Assembly (NCBI RefSeq): GCF_000813745.1
Contig: NZ_JWLC01000005.1
Span: 124,001-188,000, forward strand
Source of the DNA: Leisingera sp. ANG-M1
Lineage (GTDB): Bacteria; Pseudomonadota; Alphaproteobacteria; Rhodobacterales; Rhodobacteraceae
DNA: 64,000 nt
Direction: 5' to 3'
Part shown: positions 47,705 to 56,723 of the stretch, piece after piece
How positions within the stretch are numbered: position 1 is the first letter of the stretch
Layout of the letters: the number at the start of each line of letters is the position of its first letter
Program-made: the position numbers and the translations under genes
The notes under the pieces: model-generated
Databases searched by the model: none
Seen by the model: only the letters and a program-made list of their open reading frames with translations
What the model was told of the DNA's origin: nothing

Positions 47705-48849
47705 CATTGGAGCTGACGCTGCAAGGCGGCGATGTGCTGCATCCGGGCGGGCTGGAGCGCGGCGGCGCGCTAGCCATCGCGGACGGGCTGGTGGCACAGG
47801 CGCCTGCAGGCCGGGCGGTGGACCTGTCGGGCTACCTGGTGCTGCCAGGGATTGTCGATCTGCATGGTGACGGGTTCGAACGCCATCTGGCACCGCGCCG
47901 CGGGGCGATGAAGCAGATGGCCGAAGGGGTTGTGGCCGCCGAGGCGGAGCTGGCCGCCAATGGCATCACCACCGCGGTGCTGGCGCAGTTTTATTCCTGG
48001 GAAGGCGGCTTGCGCGGGCCGGAGTTCGCAGGCCAGGTCTTCGAAGGCATCCAAGCCGTGCGCGCAAGCCTGGTCACCGATTTGCTGCCGCAGCTGCGGT
48101 TCGAGATTCACATGCTTGAGGATTATGCCGGGCTGGCGGCCAGGATTGCGGAATGGCAGGTGCCTTATGTGGTGTTCAACGACCACCTGCCGCACGACCG
48201 CCTGTCGCAGGGCAAGAAGCCGCCGCGCTTGACCGGCCAGGCGTTGAAGGCGGGGCGCAACCCGGAAGTGCACTGGCAGATGCTGAAGGACATGCACGCA
48301 CGCAAAGGCGAGGTGCCTGCAGCGGCGGATGCGCTTTGCGCCGAACTTGCGGCCATGGGCGTGCGGCTGGGCAGCCATGACGATCATACCGGCGAAGACC
48401 GCGCTGTCTGGCGCGGGCGCGGCGCGCGGATTTCGGAGTTCCCGGAGACGCTGGAGGCGGCAGAGGCTGCGCGCGCGGCAGGGGACAATATCATCCTTGG
48501 CTCGCCCAATGTGGTGCGCGGCGGCTCGCACAAGGGCAATGCCTCGGCGGTGGAGCTGATCGCCATGGGGCTGTGCGACGCGCTGGCCTCGGACTACCAC
48601 TACCCCAGCCCGCGGCGCGCGGCACTGATGCTGGAACGCTCCGGCCTGCTGGACTTGGCGGCCGCCTGGAAACTGGTCTCGGAAGGGCCTGCCCGGGTTC
48701 TGGGCTTGCAGGACCGCGGGCGGCTGGAGGCGGGCAAGCGGGCCGACATCGTGGTGCTGGACAAGGAAACCCGCCGTGTGGCCGCGACGCTTTCCGGCGG
48801 CCGTGTCAGCTATATGTCCGGGGATATTGCCGGGCAGTTCCTGAGGTAG
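47701..48849 (+). CDS. phnM: PhnM, alpha-D-ribose 1-methylphosphonate 5-triphosphate diphosphatase
   Basis: The amidohydrolase PhnM (382 residues) of C-P lyase phosphonate catabolism removes pyrophosphate from the ribosyl triphosphonate intermediate. Metal-site motifs are [37 protein letters not shown] and [13 protein letters not shown]. It has no other phn gene near it in this window, where the C-P lyase operon would normally include it. It overlaps the lipase-like gene. It may be a second copy or a separately regulated part of the phosphonate regulon. Confidence 0.88.
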   Translation: MTLELTLQGGDVLHPGGLERGGALAIADGLVAQAPAGRAVDLSGYLVLPGIVDLHGDGFERHLAPRRGAMKQMAEGVVAAEAELAANGITTAVLAQFYSWEGGLRGPEFAGQVFEGIQAVRASLVTDLLPQLRFEIHMLEDYAGLAARIAEWQVPYVVFNDHLPHDRLSQGKKPPRLTGQALKAGRNPEVHWQMLKDMHARKGEVPAAADALCAELAAMGVRLGSHDDHTGEDRAVWRGRGARISEFPETLEAAEAARAAGDNIILGSPNVVRGGSHKGNASAVELIAMGLCDALASDYHYPSPRRAALMLERSGLLDLAAAWKLVSEGPARVLGLQDRGRLEAGKRADIVVLDKETRRVAATLSGGRVSYMSGDIAGQFLR

Positions 48850-48948
48850 CTGCGCCGCGCATCAGGCCGGATGGCCCTCTTTGCGGCCTGGGGTGCGGCT
48901 GGGCAGGCTTGCGGGCAATTGATTTAAGGCATCTGCAAGGCAGTGGAC

Positions 48949-49572
48949 ATGCTTAAGAAATACGGCCGGACATTCCACTTGCCGGGATCGCCGGGTGCCA
49001 CCAGCGACGACAAGATCATGCGGGACATCTCTGCTTTGATGGCCGAGCCTGAAGTGGTGATCACCGAAAAGATGGATGGAGAGAACACCACCATTCATGC
49101 AGGCGGCTGCCATCCGCGCAGCCCGGATGCGCGTTATCACCCGTCCCGGGATTGGATGAAGGCGTTTGCAGCCGGAATATCCCCTGCTTTGACAGCGGGG
49201 GAGCGGATCGTGTGCGAATACCTCTATGCCCGCCATTCCATCGCCTATGCGGCGCTGCCTTCGTACTTTTTGGGCTTTGCCTGGATCCTGGACGGTGTGA
49301 TCCAGCCTTGGGACCGCACCATTGAGAGGTTTGGCGAGCTTGGCATTACCAGCGTGCCGGTGCTGTACTACGGCAAGGCCTCGCGGCAGGTGATCGATCA
49401 GGCAATTGCCGGGCTGGACCTGGAAGCTCAGGAGGGTTTTGTGGCCCGGGCCGCCGGCGGCTTTGCCGAAGCGGAGATGAGCCGCCTGCTGGCAAAATAC
49501 GTCCGGGCGGATCACGTGCAGACGGATATCCACTGGATGAACGCTGAAACCGTCAAAAACGGTCTTGCCTGA
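48949..49572 (+). CDS. Small RNA ligase (Rnl2-like nucleotidyltransferase)
   Basis: A 207-residue nucleotidyltransferase. Motif I (KxDG) is EKMDGENTT at about 40-48, with Lys41 the expected AMP acceptor; motif III is CEYLYARHSIAY; IIIa is FLGFAWI; motif IV is EGFVAR; motif V is LAKYVRADHV. The enzyme should seal RNA with ATP, but no C-terminal domain is present and no RNA repair partner (kinase or phosphatase) is encoded nearby. I use the ATG at 48949 with AAGG upstream rather than the GTG at 48943. Convergent with purK. Confidence 0.75.
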   Translation: MLKKYGRTFHLPGSPGATSDDKIMRDISALMAEPEVVITEKMDGENTTIHAGGCHPRSPDARYHPSRDWMKAFAAGISPALTAGERIVCEYLYARHSIAYAALPSYFLGFAWILDGVIQPWDRTIERFGELGITSVPVLYYGKASRQVIDQAIAGLDLEAQEGFVARAAGGFAEAEMSRLLAKYVRADHVQTDIHWMNAETVKNGLA

Positions 49573-49583
49573 TGGCGCCTGCT

Positions 49584-49640
49584 GCTTCTTTCTGGTCCTA
49601 AATACCTCCGGGGGTCTGGGGGCAGCGCCCCCAGCTATAG
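49584..49640 (-). repeat. 3' element copy 4, downstream of purK
   Basis: On the minus strand there is a CTGGGGGC/GCCCCCAG hairpin, then CCCCCGGAGG and the 22-base core (49584-49605). It begins about 10 bases after the purK stop and is oriented with purK. It also lies just after the end of the RNA ligase gene, but in the opposite sense. Confidence 0.8.
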
Positions 49641-49649
49641 CCTCCGGTT

Positions 49650-50726
49650 TCAGGTCTGGGGCTTCACCACCCGGTTCACATGGCCCATCTTGCGGCCCGG
49701 CTTGGCCTCGGCCTTGCCGTAGAGGTGGATGGCGCAATCGGTTTCCCTGGCAAGCTCTGGGATGCGGTCGACGTCATCGCCAATCAGGTTTTCCATCACC
49801 ACATCCGAATGGCGCTGGCCGTCGCCCAGCGGCCAGCCGGCAACCGCGCGTATGTGCTGCTCAAACTGGTCCACGGTGCAGCCGTTCTGGGTCCAATGGC
49901 CGGAGTTGTGCACCCGCGGGGCGATCTCATTGACGATCAGGCCTTCGGGCGTCACGAAGAGCTCAACCCCCAGGACGCCGACATAATCCAGCGCGTTCAG
50001 GATCTTGCCGGCCATCAGCACCGCATCCATGCGCTGGCCGGTGCTGAGGCGTGCGGGAATGGTGGTAGTGTGAAGAATGCCGTCGCGGTGGACGTTCTCG
50101 CCGGGGTCGAAGCAGGCGATCTCACCTGTCGTGCCGCGGGCGGCGATGACCGAGACTTCGTGGCTGAAATTGACGAAGCCTTCGAGGATCGAGGGCGCAC
50201 CCGCCATGGCAGAAAGCGCTTCGCTTGCGTCTTCCGGTGCCTTGATGCGGGCCTGACCCTTGCCGTCATACCCGAAGCGGCGGGTTTTCAGGATCGACGG
50301 TGCGCCGATTTCGGTCAGGGCAGCATCGAGGCTGGCCTGATCGGTGATGTCGGCAAAAGGGGCTGTGTGCAGGCCGAGGTCCTGCAGGAAGGTCTTTTCC
50401 GTCAGCCGGTCCTGGCTGATCCGCAGCGCTTCGCGGCCCGGGCGGATCGGCTTTTGCGATTCCAGTAGGTCGAGCGCGGAGGTGGGGATGTTTTCAAACT
50501 CATAGGTGATCACATCGACCGAGGCTGCGAAGGCTGCCAGCGCCTCTGCGTCCTCGTAGCCTGCGGTGGTTACGCGGTCGGCGACATGGCCTGCGGGCGG
50601 GTTGGCGCCGGGCTCGAAGATATGGGTTTTGAAGCCGAGGCGGGAGGCTGCGACCGAGAGCATCCGGCCAAGCTGGCCGCCGCCGAGGATGCCGATGGTG
50701 GAACCGGGAGCAAGCACATCAGTCAT
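49650..50726 (-). CDS. purK: 5-(carboxyamino)imidazole ribonucleotide synthase
   Basis: An ATP-grasp enzyme of 358 residues that carboxylates AIR to N5-CAIR in purine synthesis. The start [21 protein letters not shown], the [15 protein letters not shown] motif and the [14 protein letters not shown] core are typical. Its start overlaps the end of purE by 8 bases, and it acts directly before PurE in the pathway. The ribosome site GAGGAG lies inside purE. Confidence 0.97.
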   Translation of the reverse strand: MTDVLAPGSTIGILGGGQLGRMLSVAASRLGFKTHIFEPGANPPAGHVADRVTTAGYEDAEALAAFAASVDVITYEFENIPTSALDLLESQKPIRPGREALRISQDRLTEKTFLQDLGLHTAPFADITDQASLDAALTEIGAPSILKTRRFGYDGKGQARIKAPEDASEALSAMAGAPSILEGFVNFSHEVSVIAARGTTGEIACFDPGENVHRDGILHTTTIPARLSTGQRMDAVLMAGKILNALDYVGVLGVELFVTPEGLIVNEIAPRVHNSGHWTQNGCTVDQFEQHIRAVAGWPLGDGQRHSDVVMENLIGDDVDRIPELARETDCAIHLYGKAEAKPGRKMGHVNRVVKPQT

Positions 50727-51207
50727 CGGAGGGCTCCTCTGGGATCGAGGCGGAGAGCGCCTCGCGCCAGGCGTCGAGGCGTTCGGCCAGGGCGGCGTCC
50801 TGCAGCGCCAGGATGCCCGCGGCCATCAGGCCGGCGTTGGCGGCACCGGCGGAACCGATCGCCATGGTGGCCACCGGGAAGCCCTTGGGCATCTGCACGA
50901 TGGAATAAAGCGAGTCGACGCCGGAGAGGGCGCGGGTCTGGACCGGCACGCCGACCACCGGCACGCGGGTCTTGGAGGCGACCATGCCGGGCAGGTGGGC
51001 GGCGCCGCCGGCGCCTGCGATGATCACCTGCAGGCCGCGGCCCGCCGCGGATTTGCCGTAGCTCCACAGCCGGTCCGGGGTGCGGTGGGCGGAGACGATC
51101 TTGGCCTCGTATTCAACGCCCAGTTCATCCAGGATGTTTGCGGCTTCCTTCATGGTGGGCCAGTCGGATTGGCTGCCCATGATGATGCCTACTTTGATGT
51201 CGGCCAT
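50719..51207 (-). CDS. purE: 5-(carboxyamino)imidazole ribonucleotide mutase
   Basis: The 162-residue mutase that converts N5-CAIR to CAIR. The family signatures [26 protein letters not shown] and [16 protein letters not shown] are intact, including the His of the active site. It heads the purEK operon, and translation of purK is coupled to it. Confidence 0.97.
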   Translation of the reverse strand: MADIKVGIIMGSQSDWPTMKEAANILDELGVEYEAKIVSAHRTPDRLWSYGKSAAGRGLQVIIAGAGGAAHLPGMVASKTRVPVVGVPVQTRALSGVDSLYSIVQMPKGFPVATMAIGSAGAANAGLMAAGILALQDAALAERLDAWREALSASIPEEPSDD

Positions 51208-51509
51208 GGCTGGTGGCTCCTGTCGCGGCTTGTGGAGCGCGCACTATAGGGAAATTGGGATTCGGCGCAATGCGGGCTGGGCGGGAATCCAGGCGGATAG
51301 GGCCCTATTTTGCGTGGTTTGGCGCTTTGCCGCAGCCTTTGGGGGGACCACGGGCAGGCGGAGCGCTCCCGCCCGCGCGGGATGCAGCACAGCTGCACCG
51401 CCTTGCCGTTGGGCGCGGCGCCGCGCTGGCGCGCGGCGGGGGGGCGTGCGGCGAAGCTTGCGCGCCGCCGCGGGCCGGGGCAGGGTGGCGCAGGGAAGAG
51501 GAGAGCCGG
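51208..51509. other. Divergent gap before the DUF1272 gene
   Basis: About 300 bases, GC-rich, without a supported gene. The segment near 51250-51320 may hold the promoter of purEK. I see no clear motif. Confidence 0.4.
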
Positions 51510-51824
51510 ATGCTGGAACTGCGCCCGAATTGCGAGCTGTGCGACAAGGATCTGCCGCCGGATGCGGCGGATGCGCGGATCTGCAGCTATGAATGCACCT
51601 ATTGCACAGACTGCGTGGAGACGGTGCTGCACAATGTCTGCCCCACCTGCGGCGGCGGTTTTGCACCGCGCCCCATCCGGCCGAAGCGGGCGTGGCGGGA
51701 AGAGCTGGAGCTGGGGCAGGGAAACCACCCGGCCAGCACGAAGCGGGGGCATTCGAAGTTCAGCCGCGAGGATATTGAAGCGCATGTGGCACGGCTCCGG
51801 CATTTGAAGCCGGAGGAACGGTGA
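51510..51824 (+). CDS. DUF1272 cysteine-rich protein
   Basis: A 104-residue protein with a zinc-finger-like cysteine array in the first half: CELCDKDL, then CSYECTYCTDCVETVLHNVCPTCGGGF. Function is unknown, but the family is widespread and always short. I use the ATG at 51510, with AGAGGAGA upstream; the frame is open earlier only with low-complexity sequence. The C-terminal half is basic and probably not folded. Confidence 0.8.
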   Translation: MLELRPNCELCDKDLPPDAADARICSYECTYCTDCVETVLHNVCPTCGGGFAPRPIRPKRAWREELELGQGNHPASTKRGHSKFSREDIEAHVARLRHLKPEER

Positions 51825-51825
51825 G

Positions 51826-51858
51826 CGGAGCCGCCCGCCGGGCGGCTCCGTCGTCTTT
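51826..51858 (+). terminator. Hairpin between DUF1272 and uracil permease genes
   Basis: A long stem, CGGAGCCGCCC / GGGCGGCTCCG, is followed by TCGTCTTT. It lies between converging genes and probably serves the DUF1272 gene. Confidence 0.6.
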
Positions 51859-51862
51859 CTGA

Positions 51863-53146
51863 TCAGTTCCGCTGTTTCGGCAGGATCAGGTTCAGTACCA
51901 GGCCTGCGACGCCGGAGAGGCCGATGCCTGCAAGCGTGAAGCCTTCGCCGAATTGCAGCGTCAGCCCGCCCAGGCCTATGATCAGCACGGTGGAGATGAT
52001 CACCATGTTGCGCGCTTCGGACAGGCTGTCGCCCAGTTTGGCCAGCACCGACAGGCCGACTACGGTGACCATGCCGAACAAGAGGATCATGATGCCGCCC
52101 ATCACCGGCATCGGGATGGTGGAGAGCGCGCCGGACAGTTTGCCCACGAAGGACAGAGCAATCGCAAACAGCGCCGCCCAGGTCATGATCGCCGGGTTGA
52201 AGGCGCGGGTGAGGGTGACGGCGCCGGTCACTTCGGAGTAGGTGGTGTTGGGCGGGCCGCCCAAGAGGCCTGCAGCAGCAGTGGCGAGGCCGTCGCCCAG
52301 CATGGTGTTCTGGATGCCGGGTTTCTCCATGTAGTCGCGTTTGGTCACGTTGGAGATCGCCAGGATATCGCCGAAATGCTCAATCGCGGGGGCGATGGCG
52401 ACCGGCAGGATGAACAGGATGGCGGCGAGATTGAACTCGGGCGCGACGAAGCCGGGCAGTTTGAACCAGGGGGCGTCAGCGACGGCAGCGGTGCTGACCA
52501 GGGTTTCACCGGTCACGGCACCGAGGATCAGGGCAGCGGCGTAGCCTGCGGCAACGCCTGCCAGGATCGGCACGATGCGCATGATGCCGCGGCCGAGGAT
52601 CGCGGTCAGCATGGTGGTGCCGAGCGAAATGGCGGCCAGCAGCAGCGCGGTGTTGCGCGGCATGATCTGGGTGTCGCCTGCCAGGCCGGTCGCCATGTTG
52701 ACCGCAACCGGCGCCAGCGACAGGCCGATCACCATGATCACCGGGCCGACTACTACGGGCGGCAGCAGCCGGTGCAGGAAGCCTGCGCCGAAGGCACGGA
52801 TGGCAAAAGAGAGAGCCACATAGAGAAGGCCCGCGGCGGCCAAGCCGCCGGTGGTGGCAGCCATGCCCCAGGTCTGCACGCCGTAGATGATCGGTGCAAT
52901 GAAGGCGAAGGAAGACGCCAGGAACACCGGCACCTGGCCGCGGGTCACGATCTGGAAGATCAGCGTGCCAAGGCCTGCAGTGAACAGGGCGACGCTCGGG
53001 TCCAGCCCGGTCAGCAGCGGCACCAGAACCAGCGCGCCAAAGGCGACAAACAGCATCTGGGCGCCCGCCAGCGCTTGTTTGGGGGAGAAGTTGTAGTCGG
53101 CGGCCTGCGCATCAGGCGCCGGGGTCTGTTCGCTCGCAGCGGTCAT
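51863..53146 (-). CDS. uraA: Uracil/xanthine permease (UraA-type, NCS2)
   Basis: A membrane symporter of 427 residues with about 12-14 hydrophobic segments. The NCS2 core is recognisable in LASSFAFIAPIIYG, the VVVGPVIMVIGLSL region, the substrate-binding AIEHFGDILAISNVT and the GGPPNTTYSEVTGAVTLTR motif. It probably imports uracil or xanthine with protons. The ATG at 53146 is preferred over a TTG at 53185. Confidence 0.9.
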   Translation of the reverse strand: MTAASEQTPAPDAQAADYNFSPKQALAGAQMLFVAFGALVLVPLLTGLDPSVALFTAGLGTLIFQIVTRGQVPVFLASSFAFIAPIIYGVQTWGMAATTGGLAAAGLLYVALSFAIRAFGAGFLHRLLPPVVVGPVIMVIGLSLAPVAVNMATGLAGDTQIMPRNTALLLAAISLGTTMLTAILGRGIMRIVPILAGVAAGYAAALILGAVTGETLVSTAAVADAPWFKLPGFVAPEFNLAAILFILPVAIAPAIEHFGDILAISNVTKRDYMEKPGIQNTMLGDGLATAAAGLLGGPPNTTYSEVTGAVTLTRAFNPAIMTWAALFAIALSFVGKLSGALSTIPMPVMGGIMILLFGMVTVVGLSVLAKLGDSLSEARNMVIISTVLIIGLGGLTLQFGEGFTLAGIGLSGVAGLVLNLILPKQRN

Positions 53147-53384
53147 TCTTGGGCTCGTCTTGTTGTTCAGAAGCTTGTTCCGCAACGGCTTTTCCAGGCT
53201 GCTGCGGACTCAATCGCGCTGCTCCTAGACGGTTTCGCCGGATTTGACCATCCGGTAAGGACTGCGGCGCAGTAAGAAGCGGGCCTGTGTCGCAACACCC
53301 CTGGCTTAATGCCGGTTTTCTGCAAGTCTGCCGCAGCTCAATGCCGCCCTCTGGATGACGGCAGCGAACTCCGGAAAGCCCCCA

Positions 53385-55424
53385 ATGAGCACTGACACCG
53401 ATCCTCTCCTCCAGCCCTTGCAGATCCGCCACCTGACCCTGCGCAACCGGATCATGAGCACGGCGCACGCGCCCTCGTTCCAGGAAGGCGGCCATCCGCG
53501 CGACCGCTACAGGCTGTATCATGAGGAAAAGGCCAAGGGCGGCATTGCGCTGACGATGATCGGCGGTTCGACCAATATCGCGCCGGACAGCCCATCGGTT
53601 TTCGGGCAGTTGTATGCCGGCGATGACAGTATCATCCCGTGGTTCCGGGAATTGATGGCGGGTGTGCGCTCTCATGGCGCGGCGGTGATGTGCCAGATCA
53701 CCCATATGGGGCGGCGCACCGCCTGGGACGATGGCCATTGGCTGCCGGTGCTGGGGCCGTCGGGGCGGCGCGAACGGGCGCACAGGGCTTTTCCCAAGGC
53801 GATGGAGATGGAGGATATCTCCCGCATCATCCAGGACTTTGCCAATGCAGCAGTGCGCTGCCGGGAAGGCGGATTTGATGGCATCGAGATCCTGTCTCAC
53901 TCCCATCTCTTGGGGCAGTTCCTGTCGCCGCTGGTGAACACGCGGGAGGATGACTACGGCGGCTCGCTGGACAACCGGCTGCGGCTGACGCTGCAGGTGC
54001 TGGAGGCAGTGCGCGCGGCGGTGGGGCCGGATCTGATCCTGGGCATGCGGGTCACCGGTGATGAGCTGGCGGAAGGCGGCCTCAGCGCTAGGGAGTGCAT
54101 TGAGGCCGCGCAGAAAATCGCCGCCACCGGTGCGGTTGATTTCCTGAATGTGCTGGCAGGGGCGCCTTATGACGACCTGGGGCTGGCCGACTGGGTGGCG
54201 CCGATGGGGATGCCTGCGGCACCGCATCTGAATGTGGCTGGTGCGATCCGCCAGGCCGTGGACCTGCCGGTGTTCCATGCCGGCGGGGTGGCGGATATTG
54301 CCACCGCCCGCCATGCCATCCGCGAAGGCCAGGCCGATATGATCGGCATGACAAGGGCGCATATGGCTGATCCATACCTGGTGCAGAAGCTGCAGCAGAG
54401 CGAAGAGGCGCGGATCCGGCCCTGCGTGGCGCTGGGCTATTGCGTCGACAGGGTCAACCAGGGCAAGCCGGCGGTTTGCGGCCACAATGCAGCCACCGGA
54501 CGCGAGGCGGTGATGCCGCATGTGATTGCCCCGGCGCCTGAGCGCCGCAAGGTGGTGGTTGCGGGCGGCGGCCCGGCCGGACTGGAGGCCGCAAGGGTGG
54601 CGGCTGAGCGCGGTCATAACGTGGTGCTGTTTGAGGCCAGCGGGCGCTTGGGCGGCCAGGTTGGGCTCGCGGCCAAGGGCATGACCCGCCGCCAGATCTG
54701 GGGTGTTGCCGACTGGCTGATCTCTGAGGTGGAGCGGCTGGGCGTGGAGGTGCGGCTCAACACCTACGCCGAGGCGGAGGACGTGCTCGCCGAGGAGCCG
54801 GATGCGGTCATCGCGGCCACCGGCGGCTGGCCGGAGCCGCTGGACATTCCCGGCGGCCATCTGATCACCTCAAGCTGGGAGGTTCTGAGTGGCGAGGCGC
54901 GGGTTTCCGGTGAAGTACTGCAGCTGGACGAAGCTGGCGATCACGCGGCCCTGGTGTGCGCGGATGTGATGGCGCGTGCGGGCTGCAAGGTTACCCTGGC
55001 CACGCCGGACCGGATGGCGGGCCATGACCTGGGGCCGACCAATGCGGCGGTGGTACTGCGGGATCTGGCCCGGCAGGGCGTGGTGATGGAGAGCCTGCTC
55101 GAACCCGTCGCAGTGGCGGCAGACGGTGGCCGCAAGCGGATCACCCTGCGCCATGTGTTGACTGGAAAGCTGCAGGAGCGGCTGGCGGACCACGTGGTGT
55201 CGGAACACGGGATTGTTCCCGCCGAAGATCTCTATCACAGCCTGAAACCCCGCTCGCGCAACCTGGGCCAGCTGGATCACCAGGCGATGATCGCCGGCCG
55301 CAGCCCTTTTGCGCAGGTAAACCCCGGGGGCCGCTTCTGGCTGGCGCGTGCGGGCGACGCAGTCGCCGGGCGCAACATCCACGCAGCGCTTTATGATGCG
55401 CTGCGGGTCTGCAAGGATCTCTGA
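53385..55424 (+). CDS. Old-yellow-enzyme type flavin oxidoreductase (DgcA/N-methylproline demethylase-like)
   Basis: A 679-residue two-part flavoprotein. The N-terminal OYE barrel (about 10-345) has HMGRRTAWDDGH and DGIEILSHSHLLGQFLSP. A cysteine stretch follows (RPCVALGYCVDRVNQGKPAVCGHN), and then an FAD/NAD(P) domain with VVVAGGGPAGLEAARVAAERG at about 392. This domain order is that of dienoyl-CoA reductase and trimethylamine dehydrogenase relatives, and the sequence is closest in pattern to DgcA/stachydrine or N-methylproline demethylases. Only three of the four usual Fe-S cysteines are clear. I use the ATG at 53385 with GGAAAG upstream. Substrate not shown. Confidence 0.82.
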   Translation: MSTDTDPLLQPLQIRHLTLRNRIMSTAHAPSFQEGGHPRDRYRLYHEEKAKGGIALTMIGGSTNIAPDSPSVFGQLYAGDDSIIPWFRELMAGVRSHGAAVMCQITHMGRRTAWDDGHWLPVLGPSGRRERAHRAFPKAMEMEDISRIIQDFANAAVRCREGGFDGIEILSHSHLLGQFLSPLVNTREDDYGGSLDNRLRLTLQVLEAVRAAVGPDLILGMRVTGDELAEGGLSARECIEAAQKIAATGAVDFLNVLAGAPYDDLGLADWVAPMGMPAAPHLNVAGAIRQAVDLPVFHAGGVADIATARHAIREGQADMIGMTRAHMADPYLVQKLQQSEEARIRPCVALGYCVDRVNQGKPAVCGHNAATGREAVMPHVIAPAPERRKVVVAGGGPAGLEAARVAAERGHNVVLFEASGRLGGQVGLAAKGMTRRQIWGVADWLISEVERLGVEVRLNTYAEAEDVLAEEPDAVIAATGGWPEPLDIPGGHLITSSWEVLSGEARVSGEVLQLDEAGDHAALVCADVMARAGCKVTLATPDRMAGHDLGPTNAAVVLRDLARQGVVMESLLEPVAVAADGGRKRITLRHVLTGKLQERLADHVVSEHGIVPAEDLYHSLKPRSRNLGQLDHQAMIAGRSPFAQVNPGGRFWLARAGDAVAGRNIHAALYDALRVCKDL

Positions 55425-55444
55425 CGCCGCCAGGACATGCAACC

Positions 55445-55467
55445 GCAGCGCGCCGCAGGCGCGCTGC
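55445..55467 (+). terminator. Hairpin after the OYE-type gene
   Basis: A perfect 10-base stem, GCAGCGCGCC / GGCGCGCTGC, with a 3-base loop begins 21 bases after the stop. It has no T tract, so termination is likely but not proven. Confidence 0.5.
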
Positions 55468-55536
55468 CGGGCCCAACGCTTGTGCCGGGCAGCTCCGCTG
55501 CCTGGCCAGGGGGCGGGAGGACACCGCCTGCAGCCG

Positions 55537-56595
55537 TCATGGCTGCCCAAAGAAGGAGGCAACCTCTTCGATGATCTGCCTGTGTTTGGCCGCACGCTCC
55601 GCACCGCCGCCTGCGCAGATGATCTCATCGCCGGGTTCGGCTTCGGCCAGGAGGTCATAGCCGCCCGGCTTGCACTGGCCGAGGAAGTCGAAATGCGCCA
55701 GCGCCGGCGGTTCGATATAGCGGCTGCCCGCGGCGGGCAGGGCGGCTGCCAGGGCCCGGGACTCGCGGTCGAGCGTCAGGCCGGAGTTCATCACCGGCGC
55801 GCCGTAGATCAGCAGCGGGCGGCGGATCCTGCCCAGGCTTGCCGGGTCGAAGCTGACCGTTCCGCCCAGGTCGAACAGGGCAAAGGCCTTGATCCTCGGA
55901 TCGGAGAGGTCGGCTTCCATCCTCCCGCGGTCCTCCGCTGTCTGCGCCACTTGCCAGCCCTCCAGGATGCCGCAGACCAGATCCCCAGGTTCAGCAGTGC
56001 AGAACCGCTCCAGCCCCGCCGCATCATAGCGCGCACCCGCCAGCAGCGCTGCGGTGAAGCCGCCCAGCGAATGCCCGGCCATGAAGATCCGCTCCGGGTC
56101 CGCCAGCCCGGCCGTCTCCGGCGCCGCCAGCGCAAAATCGATCACCCGGGAGATGTCCTGCGGCCGCCGCCACAGCTGGCGGCTCAGCTCCGCGTTGCGC
56201 GACCAGGTCGAGCTGCCCGGGTGGCTGATGGCGGCCACCGCAAAGCCGCGCCGGGCCAGGGCGGCGGCCAGCCAGCTCTGATTCAGCGCATTGCCGTAGA
56301 TGCCGTGCGAAAGCACGACCAGCGGATGCGGCCCCGGAACAGGCGCGGCGTCCCGCGCCACCGGAACCGGTTCCCAGACCCGGCTGTCATGCATCGGGCT
56401 CAGCGTGCCGCCGGAGACCGCGGGGTACCAAAGGAAGCCCTCCAGCGGTTCAGCTCCGCCTTGTCCAGGGATCTCCAGGCTGCGCAGGCCAGGGGCATAG
56501 TCCTCGGCCTGGGCGTTGACGGCAGAGGCAATCAGGGCAGCGCCGCAGCAGGCCAGCGCTGCCAGCACGGGTTTCAGGAAAAACGGGGGTGTCAT
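55537..56595 (-). CDS. Exported alpha/beta hydrolase (PAF-acetylhydrolase/dienelactone hydrolase-like)
   Basis: An exported 352-residue alpha/beta hydrolase with a signal peptide (LAALACCGAALIASAVNA). The core has PLVVLSHGIYGN, ISHPGS, the elbow MAGHSLGGFTAALLAG and a late His in ALAHFDFLGQC. It resembles isoform II PAF acetylhydrolases. I use the ATG at 56595, with TTTGGAGA upstream; the TTG four codons earlier is not needed. It is divergent from an AraC regulator with a perfect dyad between them. Confidence 0.82.
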   Translation of the reverse strand: MTPPFFLKPVLAALACCGAALIASAVNAQAEDYAPGLRSLEIPGQGGAEPLEGFLWYPAVSGGTLSPMHDSRVWEPVPVARDAAPVPGPHPLVVLSHGIYGNALNQSWLAAALARRGFAVAAISHPGSSTWSRNAELSRQLWRRPQDISRVIDFALAAPETAGLADPERIFMAGHSLGGFTAALLAGARYDAAGLERFCTAEPGDLVCGILEGWQVAQTAEDRGRMEADLSDPRIKAFALFDLGGTVSFDPASLGRIRRPLLIYGAPVMNSGLTLDRESRALAAALPAAGSRYIEPPALAHFDFLGQCKPGGYDLLAEAEPGDEIICAGGGAERAAKHRQIIEEVASFFGQP

Positions 56596-56676
56596 GTGCG
56601 TCTCCAAATAACTGCATCAGATCCCCGGACAGTGGGTGCGGTGATGAATTGCAGCAAGCCGCGGCACAGCCTATAG

Positions 56677-56702
56677 CTGTCCTGAAACCCGATGCAGGAC
56701 AG
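56677..56702. promoter_or_regulatory. Perfect 8-base inverted repeat between hydrolase and AraC genes
   Basis: The arms CTGTCCTG and CAGGACAG are separated by 10 bases. It lies 22 bases before the AraC start and 82 bases before the hydrolase start on the other strand, so it can control both. Confidence 0.65.
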
Positions 56703-56723
56703 GCTGACAGGGATCGAGGACAG

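Noticed and set aside
53112-54860. Long open frame on the minus strand opposite the OYE-type gene
   Set aside because: His/Arg/Gln-rich composition, overlaps a conserved flavoprotein completely.
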